DNA from: Streptomyces sp. SUK 48
GTDB taxonomy: Bacteria > Actinomycetota > Actinomycetes > Streptomycetales > Streptomycetaceae
Assembly (NCBI RefSeq): GCF_009650765.1
Contig: NZ_CP045740.1
Location: 3,324,001-3,388,000, forward strand
Reading direction: 5' to 3'
Length of the DNA: 64,000 nt
Within the stretch, counting starts at the first letter, position 1. Every line of letters begins with the position of its first letter. The position numbers and the translations under genes are program-made. Below, one piece after another: positions 17,260 through 26,399 of the stretch. The notes under the pieces are model-generated. The model ran no database searches. It saw only the letters and a program-made list of their open reading frames with translations, and was not told the origin of the DNA.

Positions 17260-18542
17260 TTACTTGGGGAGGGAATCGAGAGAGGGGCCGAGGATCCAGC
17301 TGGCGATCTCTCGGATCGCGCCGTCGCCGCCGGGCAGGCCGGTGACCGCGCGTGCGGCGCCGCGTACGACGTCGTGAGCGCTCGCGACCGCCACGGGCCA
17401 GCCCACGAGGGCGAAGCACGGGAGGTCGTTGACGTCGTTGCCGACGTAGAGCACGCGCTCCGGCGCGATGCCCTGCTCCTCGCACCACTGCTTGAGGGCG
17501 AGGTCCTTGCGGTCGATGCCGTGCAGCACGGGGAGCTTCAGCTTCCGGGCGCGGGCGGCGACCACAGGGTTCTGTTCCGTGGACAGGATCAGCATCCGCA
17601 GGCCGCTCCTGCGCAGCGCGGCGATGCCGAGTCCGTCCCCGCGGTGCACGGAGACGAGTTCCCGTCCGTCGGAGTCGATCAGCACCCGGTCGTCGGTCTG
17701 GGTGCCGTCGAAGTCGAGTACGACCGCGTCGATGTCGTCGGCCGTGGGGAGCGAACCGGGGCGGTCCGCGTCGAAGAGGGGGCCAGGGCGCGGGCGCGCG
17801 CGAGGTCGTGCGGGTCGTCGATCTCCAGGACCCGCGCGGGGTCGGTGCGCACCAGTTCGGTGCGGCCGAAGAAGCGGTGCCCGTGCGCGCGGAAGCCGGC
17901 CGCGTCCATCGCGTACGCGGCGCCGGTCTCCAGGAAGTCCTGGGGGCGGTCCTGGCGGCGGGGGCGGTACGACTTGTCGTGGTTCACCCCGACGCCGCCC
18001 TCGCCCGCGGTGCCGCGCTCGCCTCCCGTGCCCCGCTCGCCTCCCGTGCCGCTCCCGCCTTCCGTGTCGCTCTCGCGCCAGACGAAGCCGTGGAAGGGGG
18101 CCACCGTCACCGCGGTGTCGGCGCCGTTCTCCACCACCGCGCCGGCCACCCCGTCGATGTCCTCGCGGACGATGAAGGGGCTGGTGCACTGCACGAGGAG
18201 GACGACGTCGACGGCCGCGCCGTGCAGTGCCTCGTGGGCGTCCATGGCGTGCCGCACGGCGGCCTCGGAGGTGGCGGTGTCCCCGGCGATGGCGGCCGGG
18301 CGGAGCACCACCTCGGCGCCCGCCGCGCGGGCGGCGGCGGCGATGGCCTGGTCGTCGGTGGAGACCACGACATCGGTCACCAGACGGGTGGCGCGGCACT
18401 CGCGCACGGCGCGGGCCACCAGCGGGACGCCGCCGACCGGGGCGAGGTTCTTCGCGGGCACGCCCTTGGAGCCGCCGCGGGCGGGGATCACCGCGAGCAC
18501 CCGGCGCACCGTCGCGCCCTGGCTCGCTTGCGGGTGGGACAT
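17260..18542 (-). pseudogene. acylneuraminate cytidylyltransferase fused to KdsC-like HAD phosphatase, frameshifted
   Basis: N-terminal CMP-nonulosonate synthetase domain: VLAVIPARGGSKGVPAKNLAP, then VLLVQCTSPFI, then FLETGAAYAMD. It is followed by a KdsC/8-phosphatase HAD domain: AVVLDFDGTQTDDRVL, then HRGDGLGI, then GNDVNDLPCF. The first domain ends in frame at DLARARALAP and the second opens in another frame at LFDADRPGS. Restoring one G to the five-G plus-strand run at 17778-17782 joins them into a 427-aa protein. The length is 2 mod 3, as expected for one lost base. The start is ATG 18542 with AAGGAG. It dephosphorylates and CMP-activates the NeuB product. Confidence 0.82.
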
Positions 18543-18559
18543 CCGATCTCCTTGAGAGG

Positions 18560-19870
18560 TCACAGCTCCCCCATCCGCCGGATCACCGGGGCGACCCGCT
18601 GGACGCCGTGCCGGTAGGCGCCGCGCGCGGCCCGGCGCACGATCTGGCGCACGGGCCCCGGCGCCTTGTCGGCGGTGGGCGCGCCGGGCAGCGGGGCGCC
18701 GTCGGGGCCGAGGTGGTGGCGGGCGAGGATGCCGGGCAGATAGCCGGGCGCGGTCTCGGGGGTGTAGTAGGGGGTCAGGGGCGGCAGGCCGCCGGGGCGG
18801 CCGAGCAGCGTGGTGATGCGCTCGCGGGCCGCGTCGAAGGCGGTCTCGTACGAGCCCTCGGCGGCGACCCCCTGGCGGGCCACCCACTCCGCGTCGGGGG
18901 CGGGCCGGTGCCCGGCGTCCAGCTGGTCCCAGGAGGCGAGGCAGCCGGAGCCGGTGAAGTGGTGGTTGCCGAGCGCCTCACGCACCCCGAGGTCGGTCAG
19001 CACGACCGTGGGGACCCGGCGGTGCAGGGCCTCCAGGGCGGCCGTGGAGCTGACCGTGACCAGCAGGTCGGTGCGGTCGAGGACCTCGCCCATGTGGCCG
19101 TACACCAGGCGGAAGTTGTCGGGTACGTCCTTGCCCTGGACCAGCTTCTGGTAGGGCAGCTCCTCGATGTGGGTGGTGTGTTCGCCGGGCTTGGAGCGCA
19201 GTTTGAGCAGCACCTCCCGCTCGGGGTGCGTGCGGGCGTGCCGGATGAGGCGGTCGAGGAGGTAGGCGCGGTCGCGGCGGTTGTCCGGGACCGACGGCTG
19301 GGCCGCGAACACCACGGTGTACGGCTCGTGTTCACCGGTGTACGGCGCCCCACCGAGGAAGGGCAGCGCGACCTCGGTGACCGAGCCGGCGTCCGCGCCG
19401 ACCCCCTCGTACACGGCGCGGAACCGGTCCGCGTCGTGGCGGGAGTTGGCGAGGACCAGGTCGGCGCCGTGCCGCAGCAGCAGGCCGTCGGCGAGCTTCT
19501 CGTAGACGACGCCGACGTAGCCGGTGACGACGACGGGCCGGGGGCCGGTGCCCCACGCGCCTCGCAGGCCGTGCAGCATGGCCTGCACTCCGCCGCCGAC
19601 GAGCGCCACCACCAGTACGTCGTACGGCTCCTGGCTCATCGCGTGCAGGAACTCGACGCCGGTGACCTCGCTGAGGGAGTCGGCGCGGACGCCGACCTCC
19701 TGGAGCTGGCGGGCGGTCGGGGTGGCTCGTCCGCGCAGGAGGTAGCCGTCGAGCCGGACCTCGGCAGCCGCCGGAGTGAGTCGCCGCGCGGTGAGCGCGC
19801 CCCACTTCCATCGGGTGTCGGAGTCCGCGAGGACGGCGACCCGCAGGGACTTCGTAGCACTTGCTGGCAC
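18560..19870 (-). CDS. DUF6716-type putative glycosyltransferase
   Basis: 436-aa GT-B-like protein. It opens with LRVAVLADSDTRWKWG and contains VVTGYVGVVYEKLADGLLLRHGADLVLANS and, in the C-terminal half, VSSTAALEALHRRVPTVVL, a donor-site pattern like that of capsule glycosyltransferases. The basic C-terminal tail (VRQIVRRAARGAYRHGVQR) may bind the membrane. Start GTG 19870 is chosen because TAGCGT ends 7 nt upstream (leaderless); the ORF could be extended to 19909. It is first in a four-gene minus-strand operon with the CMP-synthetase 17 bp downstream. Confidence 0.75.
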   Translation of the reverse strand: MPASATKSLRVAVLADSDTRWKWGALTARRLTPAAAEVRLDGYLLRGRATPTARQLQEVGVRADSLSEVTGVEFLHAMSQEPYDVLVVALVGGGVQAMLHGLRGAWGTGPRPVVVTGYVGVVYEKLADGLLLRHGADLVLANSRHDADRFRAVYEGVGADAGSVTEVALPFLGGAPYTGEHEPYTVVFAAQPSVPDNRRDRAYLLDRLIRHARTHPEREVLLKLRSKPGEHTTHIEELPYQKLVQGKDVPDNFRLVYGHMGEVLDRTDLLVTVSSTAALEALHRRVPTVVLTDLGVREALGNHHFTGSGCLASWDQLDAGHRPAPDAEWVARQGVAAEGSYETAFDAARERITTLLGRPGGLPPLTPYYTPETAPGYLPGILARHHLGPDGAPLPGAPTADKAPGPVRQIVRRAARGAYRHGVQRVAPVIRRMGEL

Positions 19871-19877
19871 GTCCAAG

Positions 19878-19883
19878 ACGCTA
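19878..19883 (-). promoter_or_regulatory. -10 element TAGCGT, leaderless start of DUF6716 gene
   Basis: TAGCGT (19883-19878) fits TANNNT and ends 7 nt before GTG 19870. No convincing -35 and no Shine-Dalgarno site. Confidence 0.4.
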
Positions 19884-20039
19884 GGAAGCCATTCCGCCGT
19901 TCCGCCCAACCCGAATGCAACAAACGGTTAACAGCACATCGCCGAATGACGAATCGGCTCGCGGCGGGCCCCGGAAAAGGCCCGGTTCACAGCTTCGCCA
20001 CGTGCCATTCACCCAGTATCAAGCAAGGCGTCAAGACGA

Positions 20040-21047
20040 ATGACGGGCATCCCCCCTAACGTCCCTGACGTGGTCAAGCTCTCCGTCATCGTGCCGTTCT
20101 ACAACGTGCAGCAATACGCACCCGACACGCTCAGGAGCCTGAAGGCGAACGCGCGTGAGGACTTCGAATTCATTCTCGTCGACGACTGTTCCCGCGACGG
20201 GACGCCCCAGATTCTCGCGCGCGCGGAGCGCGAGCTGCCCGGAGCGGTCCTCGTCCGGCACGAGCAGAACGGAGGTCTGGCGACCGCGCGCAACACCGGT
20301 ATCGACCGCGCGCGCGGCGAGTATCTGACGTTCCTGGACGGCGACGACTGGCTCGCCCCCGGCTACTTCTCCCAACTGGTCTGCGCCATCGAGGAGTTGG
20401 GCGTCGATTTCATCCGCACCGACCATGTGCAGTGCACCGCGCGGGCCCGCCAGGTGCAGCGTGTGCCGGTCGGCCGGCGGGGCCAGGTGCTCAGCCCGCG
20501 GGAGGCGATCCTGCCCGCGGACCGCTCCACCTCGGTGGACTACGCGTTCGCCTGGGCGGGCGCCTACCACCGCAGACTGGTCGACCAGGGCCTGCTGCAC
20601 TTCACCGACGGGCTGCGCACGGCCGAGGACCGGCCGTGGATCTGGAAGCTGCACCGGGAGGCGGAATCATTCGCCGCGGTGAGCCTGCTCGGCGTGTTCT
20701 ACCGGCGCGGGGTCGCCTCCTCACTCACCCAGATCGGCGATGTGCGCCAGCTCGATTTCATCCGGGCATTCGACCAGGTGATCGCGGAAACCGCGAAGGA
20801 CCGGGACGCGGACGCACTGCTGCCGAAGGCGGTCCGTACCTATTGCGCCATCATTTCCCATCATCTGGGATCCATCGAAAGGTTCGAGCCTGCGGTGGCG
20901 AAAAAACTGAAATCCCTGAGTGCCGCCGCACTGCGCCGCATGCCGCAGGACGTGCTGGAGGAGGCGCTGGACTCCATGGACCTGCTGCGCGCCACCAAGC
21001 TGCGCCGGCTGCGCCGCCGCCCCGCCGCCGCGGGAGCCGCCGCGTGA
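20040..21047 (+). CDS. glycosyltransferase family 2
   Basis: 335-aa GT-A enzyme: KLSVIVPFYNVQQYAPDTLRS at the N-terminus, then FILVDDCSRDGT and GEYLTFLDGDDWLAP (the DXD-type metal/nucleotide motif). The C-terminal third is helical with a basic end (LRRLRRRP). It probably adds a sugar to the surface glycopolymer made by this cluster. Start ATG 20040 lies after an AAGG sequence. It is divergent from the DUF6716 operon and coupled to the next gene by a GTGA overlap. Confidence 0.88.
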   Translation: MTGIPPNVPDVVKLSVIVPFYNVQQYAPDTLRSLKANAREDFEFILVDDCSRDGTPQILARAERELPGAVLVRHEQNGGLATARNTGIDRARGEYLTFLDGDDWLAPGYFSQLVCAIEELGVDFIRTDHVQCTARARQVQRVPVGRRGQVLSPREAILPADRSTSVDYAFAWAGAYHRRLVDQGLLHFTDGLRTAEDRPWIWKLHREAESFAAVSLLGVFYRRGVASSLTQIGDVRQLDFIRAFDQVIAETAKDRDADALLPKAVRTYCAIISHHLGSIERFEPAVAKKLKSLSAAALRRMPQDVLEEALDSMDLLRATKLRRLRRRPAAAGAAA

Positions 21048-22378
21048 CCACCCAGATCTTCCAGGCGTCCACGCTGTACGGCATCGCCACCCTCGCCGCC
21101 GCCCTGGACTCCGGCTGCTTCGACTCCGCCGACCGGCGGATCCTGCTGGTCTGCAACAACGCGGCGACGCCCGAGACCGCTCCGGGCCCGGACGAGATGC
21201 CCGGGTTCGAGCGGCTGCGCGACCGGTTCGACGACGTGATCTCGTACAACGAGACGATCTTCCCGTTCCACCCGGGCGGCTGGGCCCCCCGGGTCGACGA
21301 CATGCCGCTGTGGGAACGCTTCCTGCGCCACGAGTGGGAACTGGGCGCCGAGGACGTCGAGTTGGCTGTGGAGTCGATCCAGGTCAACCCGGCGCTGGCG
21401 CTCGGGCAGATCTTCAACGGCGCGCCGGTCACGGTCTACGCCGACGGCCTGATGTCCTACGGCCCGACCCGCAACAAGATCGACCCGCTGGTCGGCACCC
21501 GGGTCGACCGGGTGCTCCACCTGGACCTGGTGCCGGGCCTCGCCCCGCTGCTGCTGACCGAGTTCGGGGTGCCCGGCGAACTGGTGCCGACCTCCGCCTT
21601 CACCAAGGTGCTCGCGGAACTCGCGCCGGTGGCCGAGGAGTTGCCGACCGTCGAGGAGCCCGCGCTGCTGCTCGGGCAGTACCTGTCGGCGCTGGACATC
21701 CTCACCGCCGAGCAGGAGGAGGACCTGCATGTGCGGATGCTGAAGGGCGCCGCCGAACTGGGCCACACCACCGTCGTGTTCAAGCCGCACCCCACCGCGC
21801 TGGCCCGCTACACCCGCTCGCTGGAGCAGGAGGCGGAGCGGCTCGGTGTCGAACTGACCGTCGTGGACACCCCGGTGCTCGCCGAGGTGCTGTACCAGCG
21901 GATGCGTCCCGCGCTGGTCGTGGGCTGCTTCTCCACGGCCCTGCTGACGGCCTCCGCGCTCTACGGCCTGCCGGTCGCCCGGGTGGGCACGGAGCTGCTG
22001 CTGGAGCGGCTCGCGCCGTACGAGAACAGCAACCGGATTCCGGTGACCGTCGTGGACGCGCTGCTGCCCGATCTGGCGGACGGGGCCGCGGTCACCGCGC
22101 GGCGCCCGGGCATGGACGCGGAGCGGCTGGGCGCGCTGGTGCGGGCGGTGGGCTTCGCGATGCAGCCGAAGATCCTGCCGAGGCTGCGCGCCGAGGCGGA
22201 GGCGTGGCTCGCGGCGAACTTCGGCCCGCGGACGTCCCGTTACTTCAAGCGCCGCCGGCTCACCTCGCTGGCGCTGCCCGGCGGGATTCCCGCGCAGCTG
22301 GCGTTCATCCCGCGCAACGCCACCGTGCGCAGGGTGGCGAAGAAGGCGCGCAGCCTGCGCAGGACGGTACGGAGCTGA
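21044..22378 (+). CDS. polysialyltransferase-family glycosyltransferase (PF07388-like)
   Basis: 444-aa protein. The opening TTQIFQASTLYGIATLAAAL is the family N-terminus, followed by ILLVCNNAATPE, VTVYADGLMSYGPTRNKID and VFKPHPTALARYTRSLEQEA (the HP motif found in bacterial sialyltransferases). VVGCFSTALLTASALYG matches the S(S/T) donor-binding pattern. The C-terminus is strongly basic. The GTG at 21044 overlaps the GT2 stop (GTGA). It has about the same predicted length as the frameshifted relative at 14942-16275, so the cluster has two polysialyltransferase-like enzymes on opposite strands. Confidence 0.85.
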   Translation: MTTQIFQASTLYGIATLAAALDSGCFDSADRRILLVCNNAATPETAPGPDEMPGFERLRDRFDDVISYNETIFPFHPGGWAPRVDDMPLWERFLRHEWELGAEDVELAVESIQVNPALALGQIFNGAPVTVYADGLMSYGPTRNKIDPLVGTRVDRVLHLDLVPGLAPLLLTEFGVPGELVPTSAFTKVLAELAPVAEELPTVEEPALLLGQYLSALDILTAEQEEDLHVRMLKGAAELGHTTVVFKPHPTALARYTRSLEQEAERLGVELTVVDTPVLAEVLYQRMRPALVVGCFSTALLTASALYGLPVARVGTELLLERLAPYENSNRIPVTVVDALLPDLADGAAVTARRPGMDAERLGALVRAVGFAMQPKILPRLRAEAEAWLAANFGPRTSRYFKRRRLTSLALPGGIPAQLAFIPRNATVRRVAKKARSLRRTVRS

Positions 22379-22382
22379 GCGG

Positions 22383-23525
22383 ATGACCACCTCCTCCCCC
22401 GCCCTCGACGACGTCCCGATACCCACGCCGGAGGGGACCGCCGCGCCCGCGCCCACCGGACGCGGCAGCCGCCTCCTCGCCCTCGACGGGCTGCGGCTGG
22501 TGGCCGCGCTGATGGTCTGCCTCTACCACTACACCGGGCGCGGCGGCACGATCTCCGAGTCCTGGCACCAGAGCCCGTTCGTGGTCTTCCCGACCCTGTC
22601 CCGGGCGGCCGTCTACGGCTGTTTCGGGGTGCAGCTCTTCTTCGTGATCAGCGGCTTCGTGATCTGTATGAGCAGCTGGGGCCGCACCCTGGGGGACTTC
22701 TTCCGCTCCCGGGTCTCCCGGCTCTACCCCGCCTACTGGGTGGCGCTGGTCCTGGTCACCGGGGCGTCCCTCGTCCTGCCGGCCGTCATCGCGCCGGTCC
22801 GGCTGGACGAGTTCCTGGTCAATCTGACGATGCTCCAGCAGCCGATGGGCGCCACCCGGGTGCTCGGGGTGTGCTGGACGCTGTGGGCCGAGGTCCGCTT
22901 CTACGCGCTGTTCGCCCTGTTCGTGGTGGTGCGGGGGGTGACCTACCGCCGGGTGGTGCTCTTCTGCTCCGTGTGGACCCTGGCGCTGGTGCTCTGCCGC
23001 ACCACCGGCAACGCGCTGACCGACCAGGTCCTCATGCCCGAGTACGCGCCCTTCTTCATCGGCGGTCTCGCGCTCTATCTGATCCACCGCTTCGGCGGCG
23101 ACCTGCTGCTGTGGGGCATCGTCGCGGTGTCCCTGCTGCTCGGCCAGAGCGAGGCCACGCGGGGCCTGTGGCACCGCGCCGGCCACTCCGATCTGCACCG
23201 CGACCCCTATGTGGTCGTCCTGATCGTCACCCTCTCCTTCGCCGTCGTCGCCGCGGTCGCCGTGGGCTGGACCCGCTGGGCGTCCTGGCGCCGGCTGACC
23301 ACGGCCGGCGCGCTGACCTACCCCTTCTACCTGGTCCACGAGCACCTGGGCTGGTTCGCGATCCGGGTCCTGCACCGCTTCCTCGGACTCCCCTCGGCGG
23401 CGACCCTCGGGGTGACCGTCCTGGCCATGCTGGCCCTGGCCTGGCTCATCCACCGCTTCGTGGAGAAACCGTTCGGCCCCCGGCTCAGGCGGGCCCTGAA
23501 GACCCGGAACCTCTCCGGCGCCTAG
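22383..23525 (+). CDS. acyltransferase family 3 membrane protein
   Basis: 380-aa integral membrane O-acyltransferase. The catalytic-region start LALDGLRLVAALMVCLYHYTG carries the conserved Arg and His, followed by GVQLFFVISGFVI, SRVSRLYPAYWVAL and about ten TM helices, ending with VEKPFGPRLR as in OafA/WecH proteins. It likely acetylates the surface polymer. It is 4 bp after the polysialyltransferase stop, so it is the third gene of the plus-strand operon. Its stop overlaps the stop of the convergent TetR gene within CCTAGG. Confidence 0.9.
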   Translation: MTTSSPALDDVPIPTPEGTAAPAPTGRGSRLLALDGLRLVAALMVCLYHYTGRGGTISESWHQSPFVVFPTLSRAAVYGCFGVQLFFVISGFVICMSSWGRTLGDFFRSRVSRLYPAYWVALVLVTGASLVLPAVIAPVRLDEFLVNLTMLQQPMGATRVLGVCWTLWAEVRFYALFALFVVVRGVTYRRVVLFCSVWTLALVLCRTTGNALTDQVLMPEYAPFFIGGLALYLIHRFGGDLLLWGIVAVSLLLGQSEATRGLWHRAGHSDLHRDPYVVVLIVTLSFAVVAAVAVGWTRWASWRRLTTAGALTYPFYLVHEHLGWFAIRVLHRFLGLPSAATLGVTVLAMLALAWLIHRFVEKPFGPRLRRALKTRNLSGA

Positions 23526-24175
23526 GACGCGATCCCGTACCGCGCCCCGACGCCCGCGATCACGACCGCCAGACCTTCTTCGAACTGGCGGTCGTAGTCG
23601 TCGAAGAGGAGTTCGCCGGCCGCCGCCGCGAGGGGGTAGTCGGACAGGCGGCGGGCGCGGTCGGCGATGTCGGTGCGGGCCTTCTCGTCACCCGGGAGCG
23701 GGCGCATGCCCTGCTCCTCGGTGACGAAGCCGATGGTGTAGGCGTGGACCGTGCGGCCCGCGTCGACGGCCTGGGCGAGGGTCAGCCCGGCGTCCGTCAG
23801 CAGGCGGAGGTTCGCCTCCAGGGCGGGGCCGTGGTCGGTGCCGGTGAAGCGTGAGCCGCTGAAGACCTTGGCGCCGTCGCGGTAGCCGAGCAGCGCGGCG
23901 CGCAGGCCGCGGTTGACCTTCAGCAGGCGCTCCCGCCAGGTGTCGGCGGGGTCGAGCCCCGCACCGGCCCCCATCCGCCGGAACATCTGCGTCGCCATCT
24001 CGTCCAGCAGCGCCTGTTTGTCCTTGAAGTGCCAGTACAGGGCGGGCGCCTTGACGTCCAGCTCCTTCGCGATGGCACGCAGGCTCAGCCCGTCGAGGCC
24101 GACCTCGTTCAGCAGCCGCAGCGCCGTGTCGGCGACCCGCGCACGGTCCAGGGGCGATCGTCGTTCCGCACTCAC
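23522..24175 (-). CDS. TetR-family repressor (TetR_C-type ligand domain)
   Basis: 217-aa regulator. The N-terminal HTH is VADTALRLLNEVGLDGLSLRAIAKELDVKAPALYWHFKDKQALLDE (given here only to place it, about residues 13-58). The ligand domain resembles TetR_C (tetracycline-repressor class). It is divergent from the FAD monooxygenase, with two identical-type palindromes between them. Start GTG 24175 is supported by TAAGCT ending 7 nt upstream (leaderless) and by the HTH position. It probably represses itself and the monooxygenase, with the monooxygenase substrate as likely inducer. Confidence 0.88.
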   Translation of the reverse strand: MSAERRSPLDRARVADTALRLLNEVGLDGLSLRAIAKELDVKAPALYWHFKDKQALLDEMATQMFRRMGAGAGLDPADTWRERLLKVNRGLRAALLGYRDGAKVFSGSRFTGTDHGPALEANLRLLTDAGLTLAQAVDAGRTVHAYTIGFVTEEQGMRPLPGDEKARTDIADRARRLSDYPLAAAAGELLFDDYDRQFEEGLAVVIAGVGARYGIAS

Positions 24176-24184
24176 ACTTGACAG

Positions 24185-24199
24185 CTTAACAGCGTTAAG
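24185..24199. promoter_or_regulatory. TetR operator O1
   Basis: CTTAACAGCGTTAAG, an inverted repeat of CTTAAC/GTTAAG around AGC. It overlaps the -10 region proposed for the TetR gene. Confidence 0.75.
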
Positions 24200-24221
24200 G
24201 GCACGCTCATGAGCGATGACA

Positions 24222-24236
24222 CTTAACGGCGTTAAG
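24222..24236. promoter_or_regulatory. TetR operator O2
   Basis: CTTAACGGCGTTAAG, the same palindrome as O1, 37 bp away centre to centre. Its last bases form part of the AAGGAG ribosome site of the monooxygenase, so binding would block its expression directly. Confidence 0.75.
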
Positions 24237-24247
24237 GAGATATGGCC

Positions 24248-25636
24248 ATGGATACGACCGATGTCCTGATCGTGGGCGCGGGCCCCACCGGCCTCGCCCT
24301 CGGCATCGACCTCGCCCGGCGCGGGGTCGCGGCCCGGCTCGTGGAGCGCGAGGACGCCCTGTTCCCGGGTTCGCGCGGCAAGGGGATCCAGCCCCGCACC
24401 CAGGAGGTCTTCGACGATCTGGGCGTCATCGACGCGGTCCTCGCGTCGAGCGGGCCCTACCCGGACCGGATGGTGTGGCGGGACGGCGAGCGGGTCGGCG
24501 AGGAGTCCATGTTCGAGCGGTTCGAGCCGGACGCGGGCACCCCCTACCCCGCGCCGCGGATGATCCCGCAGTGGCGCACCCAGGAGATCCTGTACGCCCG
24601 CCTCGCCGAACTGGGCGGCAAGGTCGCCTTCGGCCGCGAGGTCACGGGCCTGACACAGGACGCGGACGGCGTGGACGTGACCTTCGCCGACGGTACGACG
24701 GTCCGCGCGCGCCATGTGGTGGCGGCCGACGGCGGACGCTCGGTCATCCGGCGGGCCCTCGGCGTCGGCATGACCGGCGAGACCGTCGACCCGGCGCCGT
24801 TCGTGGTGGCCGATCTGCGGGTGCGGGGCCTGGACCGGGTGTACTGGCACGCCTTCCCGGCGGCGGACGGCAGCGTCCTCGGGCTGTGCCCGCTGGCCGG
24901 CACCGAGGAGTTCCAGCTGGCCGCGCGGCTGCCGGAGGGCTCGGAGCCGGACGTGACCGAGGACGGCGTGCGCGAGCTGGTCGCCCGGTACACCCACCTG
25001 GCCGCCGAGGACGTGGCCGAGGTGCGCTGGGCCTCGGAGTTCCGGCCCCGGGCGGCGCTCGCGGACCGGTTCCGGGTGGGCCGGGTCTTCCTCGCGGGCG
25101 ACGCCGCGCATGTGCACTCGCCGGCCGGCGGACAGGGCCTGAACACCAGCGTCCAGGACGCCTACAACCTCGGCTGGAAGCTGGCGGCCGTCCTGACGGG
25201 GGACGCCCCCGAGTCCCTGCTGGAGACGTACGAGGAGGAGCGGCGGGCGAACGCCGCGGCCATGCTGGAGCTGTCCACCGGTGTGCACCGCGGCGAGGTC
25301 CAGCGGGGCCGGGCCACCGTCCAACTCGGCGTCGGCTACTGGGAGTCGTCGCTCAGCACCGAGACCCGGACCGAGCCGGGGCCGGTGCGCGCGGGCGACC
25401 GGGCACCCGACGCCGAGGTGCCCGGCGGGCGCCTCTTCGACCTCTTCCGGGGCCCGCACTGGACCCTGCTGGGCGCGACCGCTCCCCCGCGCGCGGGCGT
25501 ACGGACCCTGCCGACCGCCCCCGAGTCGTACGGCCCCGGCGTCTTCCTCGTCCGCCCCGACGGCTACGTCGGCTGGGCGGGCGAGTCGGCGACGGAGGAC
25601 CTGGCGGCCTACCTCGACGGCGTCGGCGTCCGCTGA
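24248..25636 (+). CDS. FAD-dependent aromatic monooxygenase (PheA/TetX class)
   Basis: 462-aa group A flavoprotein hydroxylase. It has the Rossmann motif VLIVGAGPTGLALGIDLARRG at the start, a DG-type motif (HVVAADGGRSVIRRALG) and the second FAD motif VFLAGDAAHVHSPAGGQGLN. A shortened thioredoxin-like C-terminal domain follows (DRAPDAEVPGGRLFDLF, then VRPDGYVGW). The ATG at 24248 is preferred because AAGGAG lies 8 nt upstream; the ATG at 24242 is too close. With its divergent TetR repressor it looks like an inducible detoxification unit for an aromatic compound or antibiotic. Confidence 0.88.
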   Translation: MDTTDVLIVGAGPTGLALGIDLARRGVAARLVEREDALFPGSRGKGIQPRTQEVFDDLGVIDAVLASSGPYPDRMVWRDGERVGEESMFERFEPDAGTPYPAPRMIPQWRTQEILYARLAELGGKVAFGREVTGLTQDADGVDVTFADGTTVRARHVVAADGGRSVIRRALGVGMTGETVDPAPFVVADLRVRGLDRVYWHAFPAADGSVLGLCPLAGTEEFQLAARLPEGSEPDVTEDGVRELVARYTHLAAEDVAEVRWASEFRPRAALADRFRVGRVFLAGDAAHVHSPAGGQGLNTSVQDAYNLGWKLAAVLTGDAPESLLETYEEERRANAAAMLELSTGVHRGEVQRGRATVQLGVGYWESSLSTETRTEPGPVRAGDRAPDAEVPGGRLFDLFRGPHWTLLGATAPPRAGVRTLPTAPESYGPGVFLVRPDGYVGWAGESATEDLAAYLDGVGVR

Positions 25637-25667
25637 ACCCCGCCCCCGCCGGGCCCCGGGGGCCGGG

Positions 25668-26321
25668 CTACGAGGCCAGCGACAGCTTCACCGCGAACCC
25701 GAGGAAGAGCGCGCCGGCCGCCGAAGTGGCCGTCGCGGACAGGCGCTTGCGGCGCCGGAAGGCGTCGGCGAGCCGGGTGCCGCCGAATATCAGCGCGCTC
25801 AGGTAGAGCAGGCTGGCTATCTGGGCGAAGACCCCGAGCACGACGAAGGAGAGGGCCGGGTAGGCATAGCCCGGGTCCACGAACTGCACGAAGAAGGCGA
25901 CGAAGAACAGGATCGCCTTCGGGTTGAAGAGGCTGACCACGAAGGCGCGCCGGTAGGGGCGCTCCTCGGCCGCGCCGGCCGCGCCCGCGGCCGTCTCCTC
26001 CACCGCCCGCTCCCGCCGGGTCCGCCACAGCTGCCGGGCGGAGCGCAGCATGCCGAACGCCAGCCAGGTCAGATAGCCGGCTCCGGCGTACTTCACGATC
26101 CCGAACAGCAGCGCGTTGGCCTGGAGCAGCGAGGCGACCCCGGCGGCGGACAGGGTCATGAGCACGGTGTCCCCGCAGAACACCCCGGCGGCCGCGGTGT
26201 ACCCGGCCCGCACCCCGCGGCGGGCGGCGACGGACAGGACGTAGAGCGAGTTGGGCCCGGGAAGCAGCACGATCAGGGCCACACCCGCGAGATAGGTGGG
26301 GAGATGGATGACACCGAACAT
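25668..26321 (-). CDS. LysE-family amino-acid exporter
   Basis: 217-aa membrane protein with six TM segments. The family start is LAGVALIVLLPGPNSLYVLSVA, followed by a GVFCGD loop and RRAFVVSLFNPKAILFFVAFF, the conserved NPK region. A charged linker (RRERAVEETAAGAAGAAEER) sits between TM3 and TM4. The ATG at 26321 gives the normal length; a TTG ten codons earlier is possible. RhtB/LysE proteins export amino acids or homoserine lactones, and the substrate here is unknown. It converges with the monooxygenase gene. Confidence 0.88.
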   Translation of the reverse strand: MFGVIHLPTYLAGVALIVLLPGPNSLYVLSVAARRGVRAGYTAAAGVFCGDTVLMTLSAAGVASLLQANALLFGIVKYAGAGYLTWLAFGMLRSARQLWRTRRERAVEETAAGAAGAAEERPYRRAFVVSLFNPKAILFFVAFFVQFVDPGYAYPALSFVVLGVFAQIASLLYLSALIFGGTRLADAFRRRKRLSATATSAAGALFLGFAVKLSLAS

Positions 26322-26399
26322 GGGAAGGAGTGTCGCACGGGGGTACGACAACGGGTCGGGGCCGGGGTGGAAGCTCGGACGGCCGACGCGGGCGCCCGC

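Noticed and set aside
20870..20900. GGTTCGA sequence as a tRNA T-arm
   Set aside because: It lies inside the GT2 coding region with no cloverleaf around it.
24178..24183. Plus-strand TTGACA as -35 of the monooxygenase promoter
   Set aside because: No TANNNT at 16-19 bp downstream; coincidence with the repressor gene's start region is more likely.
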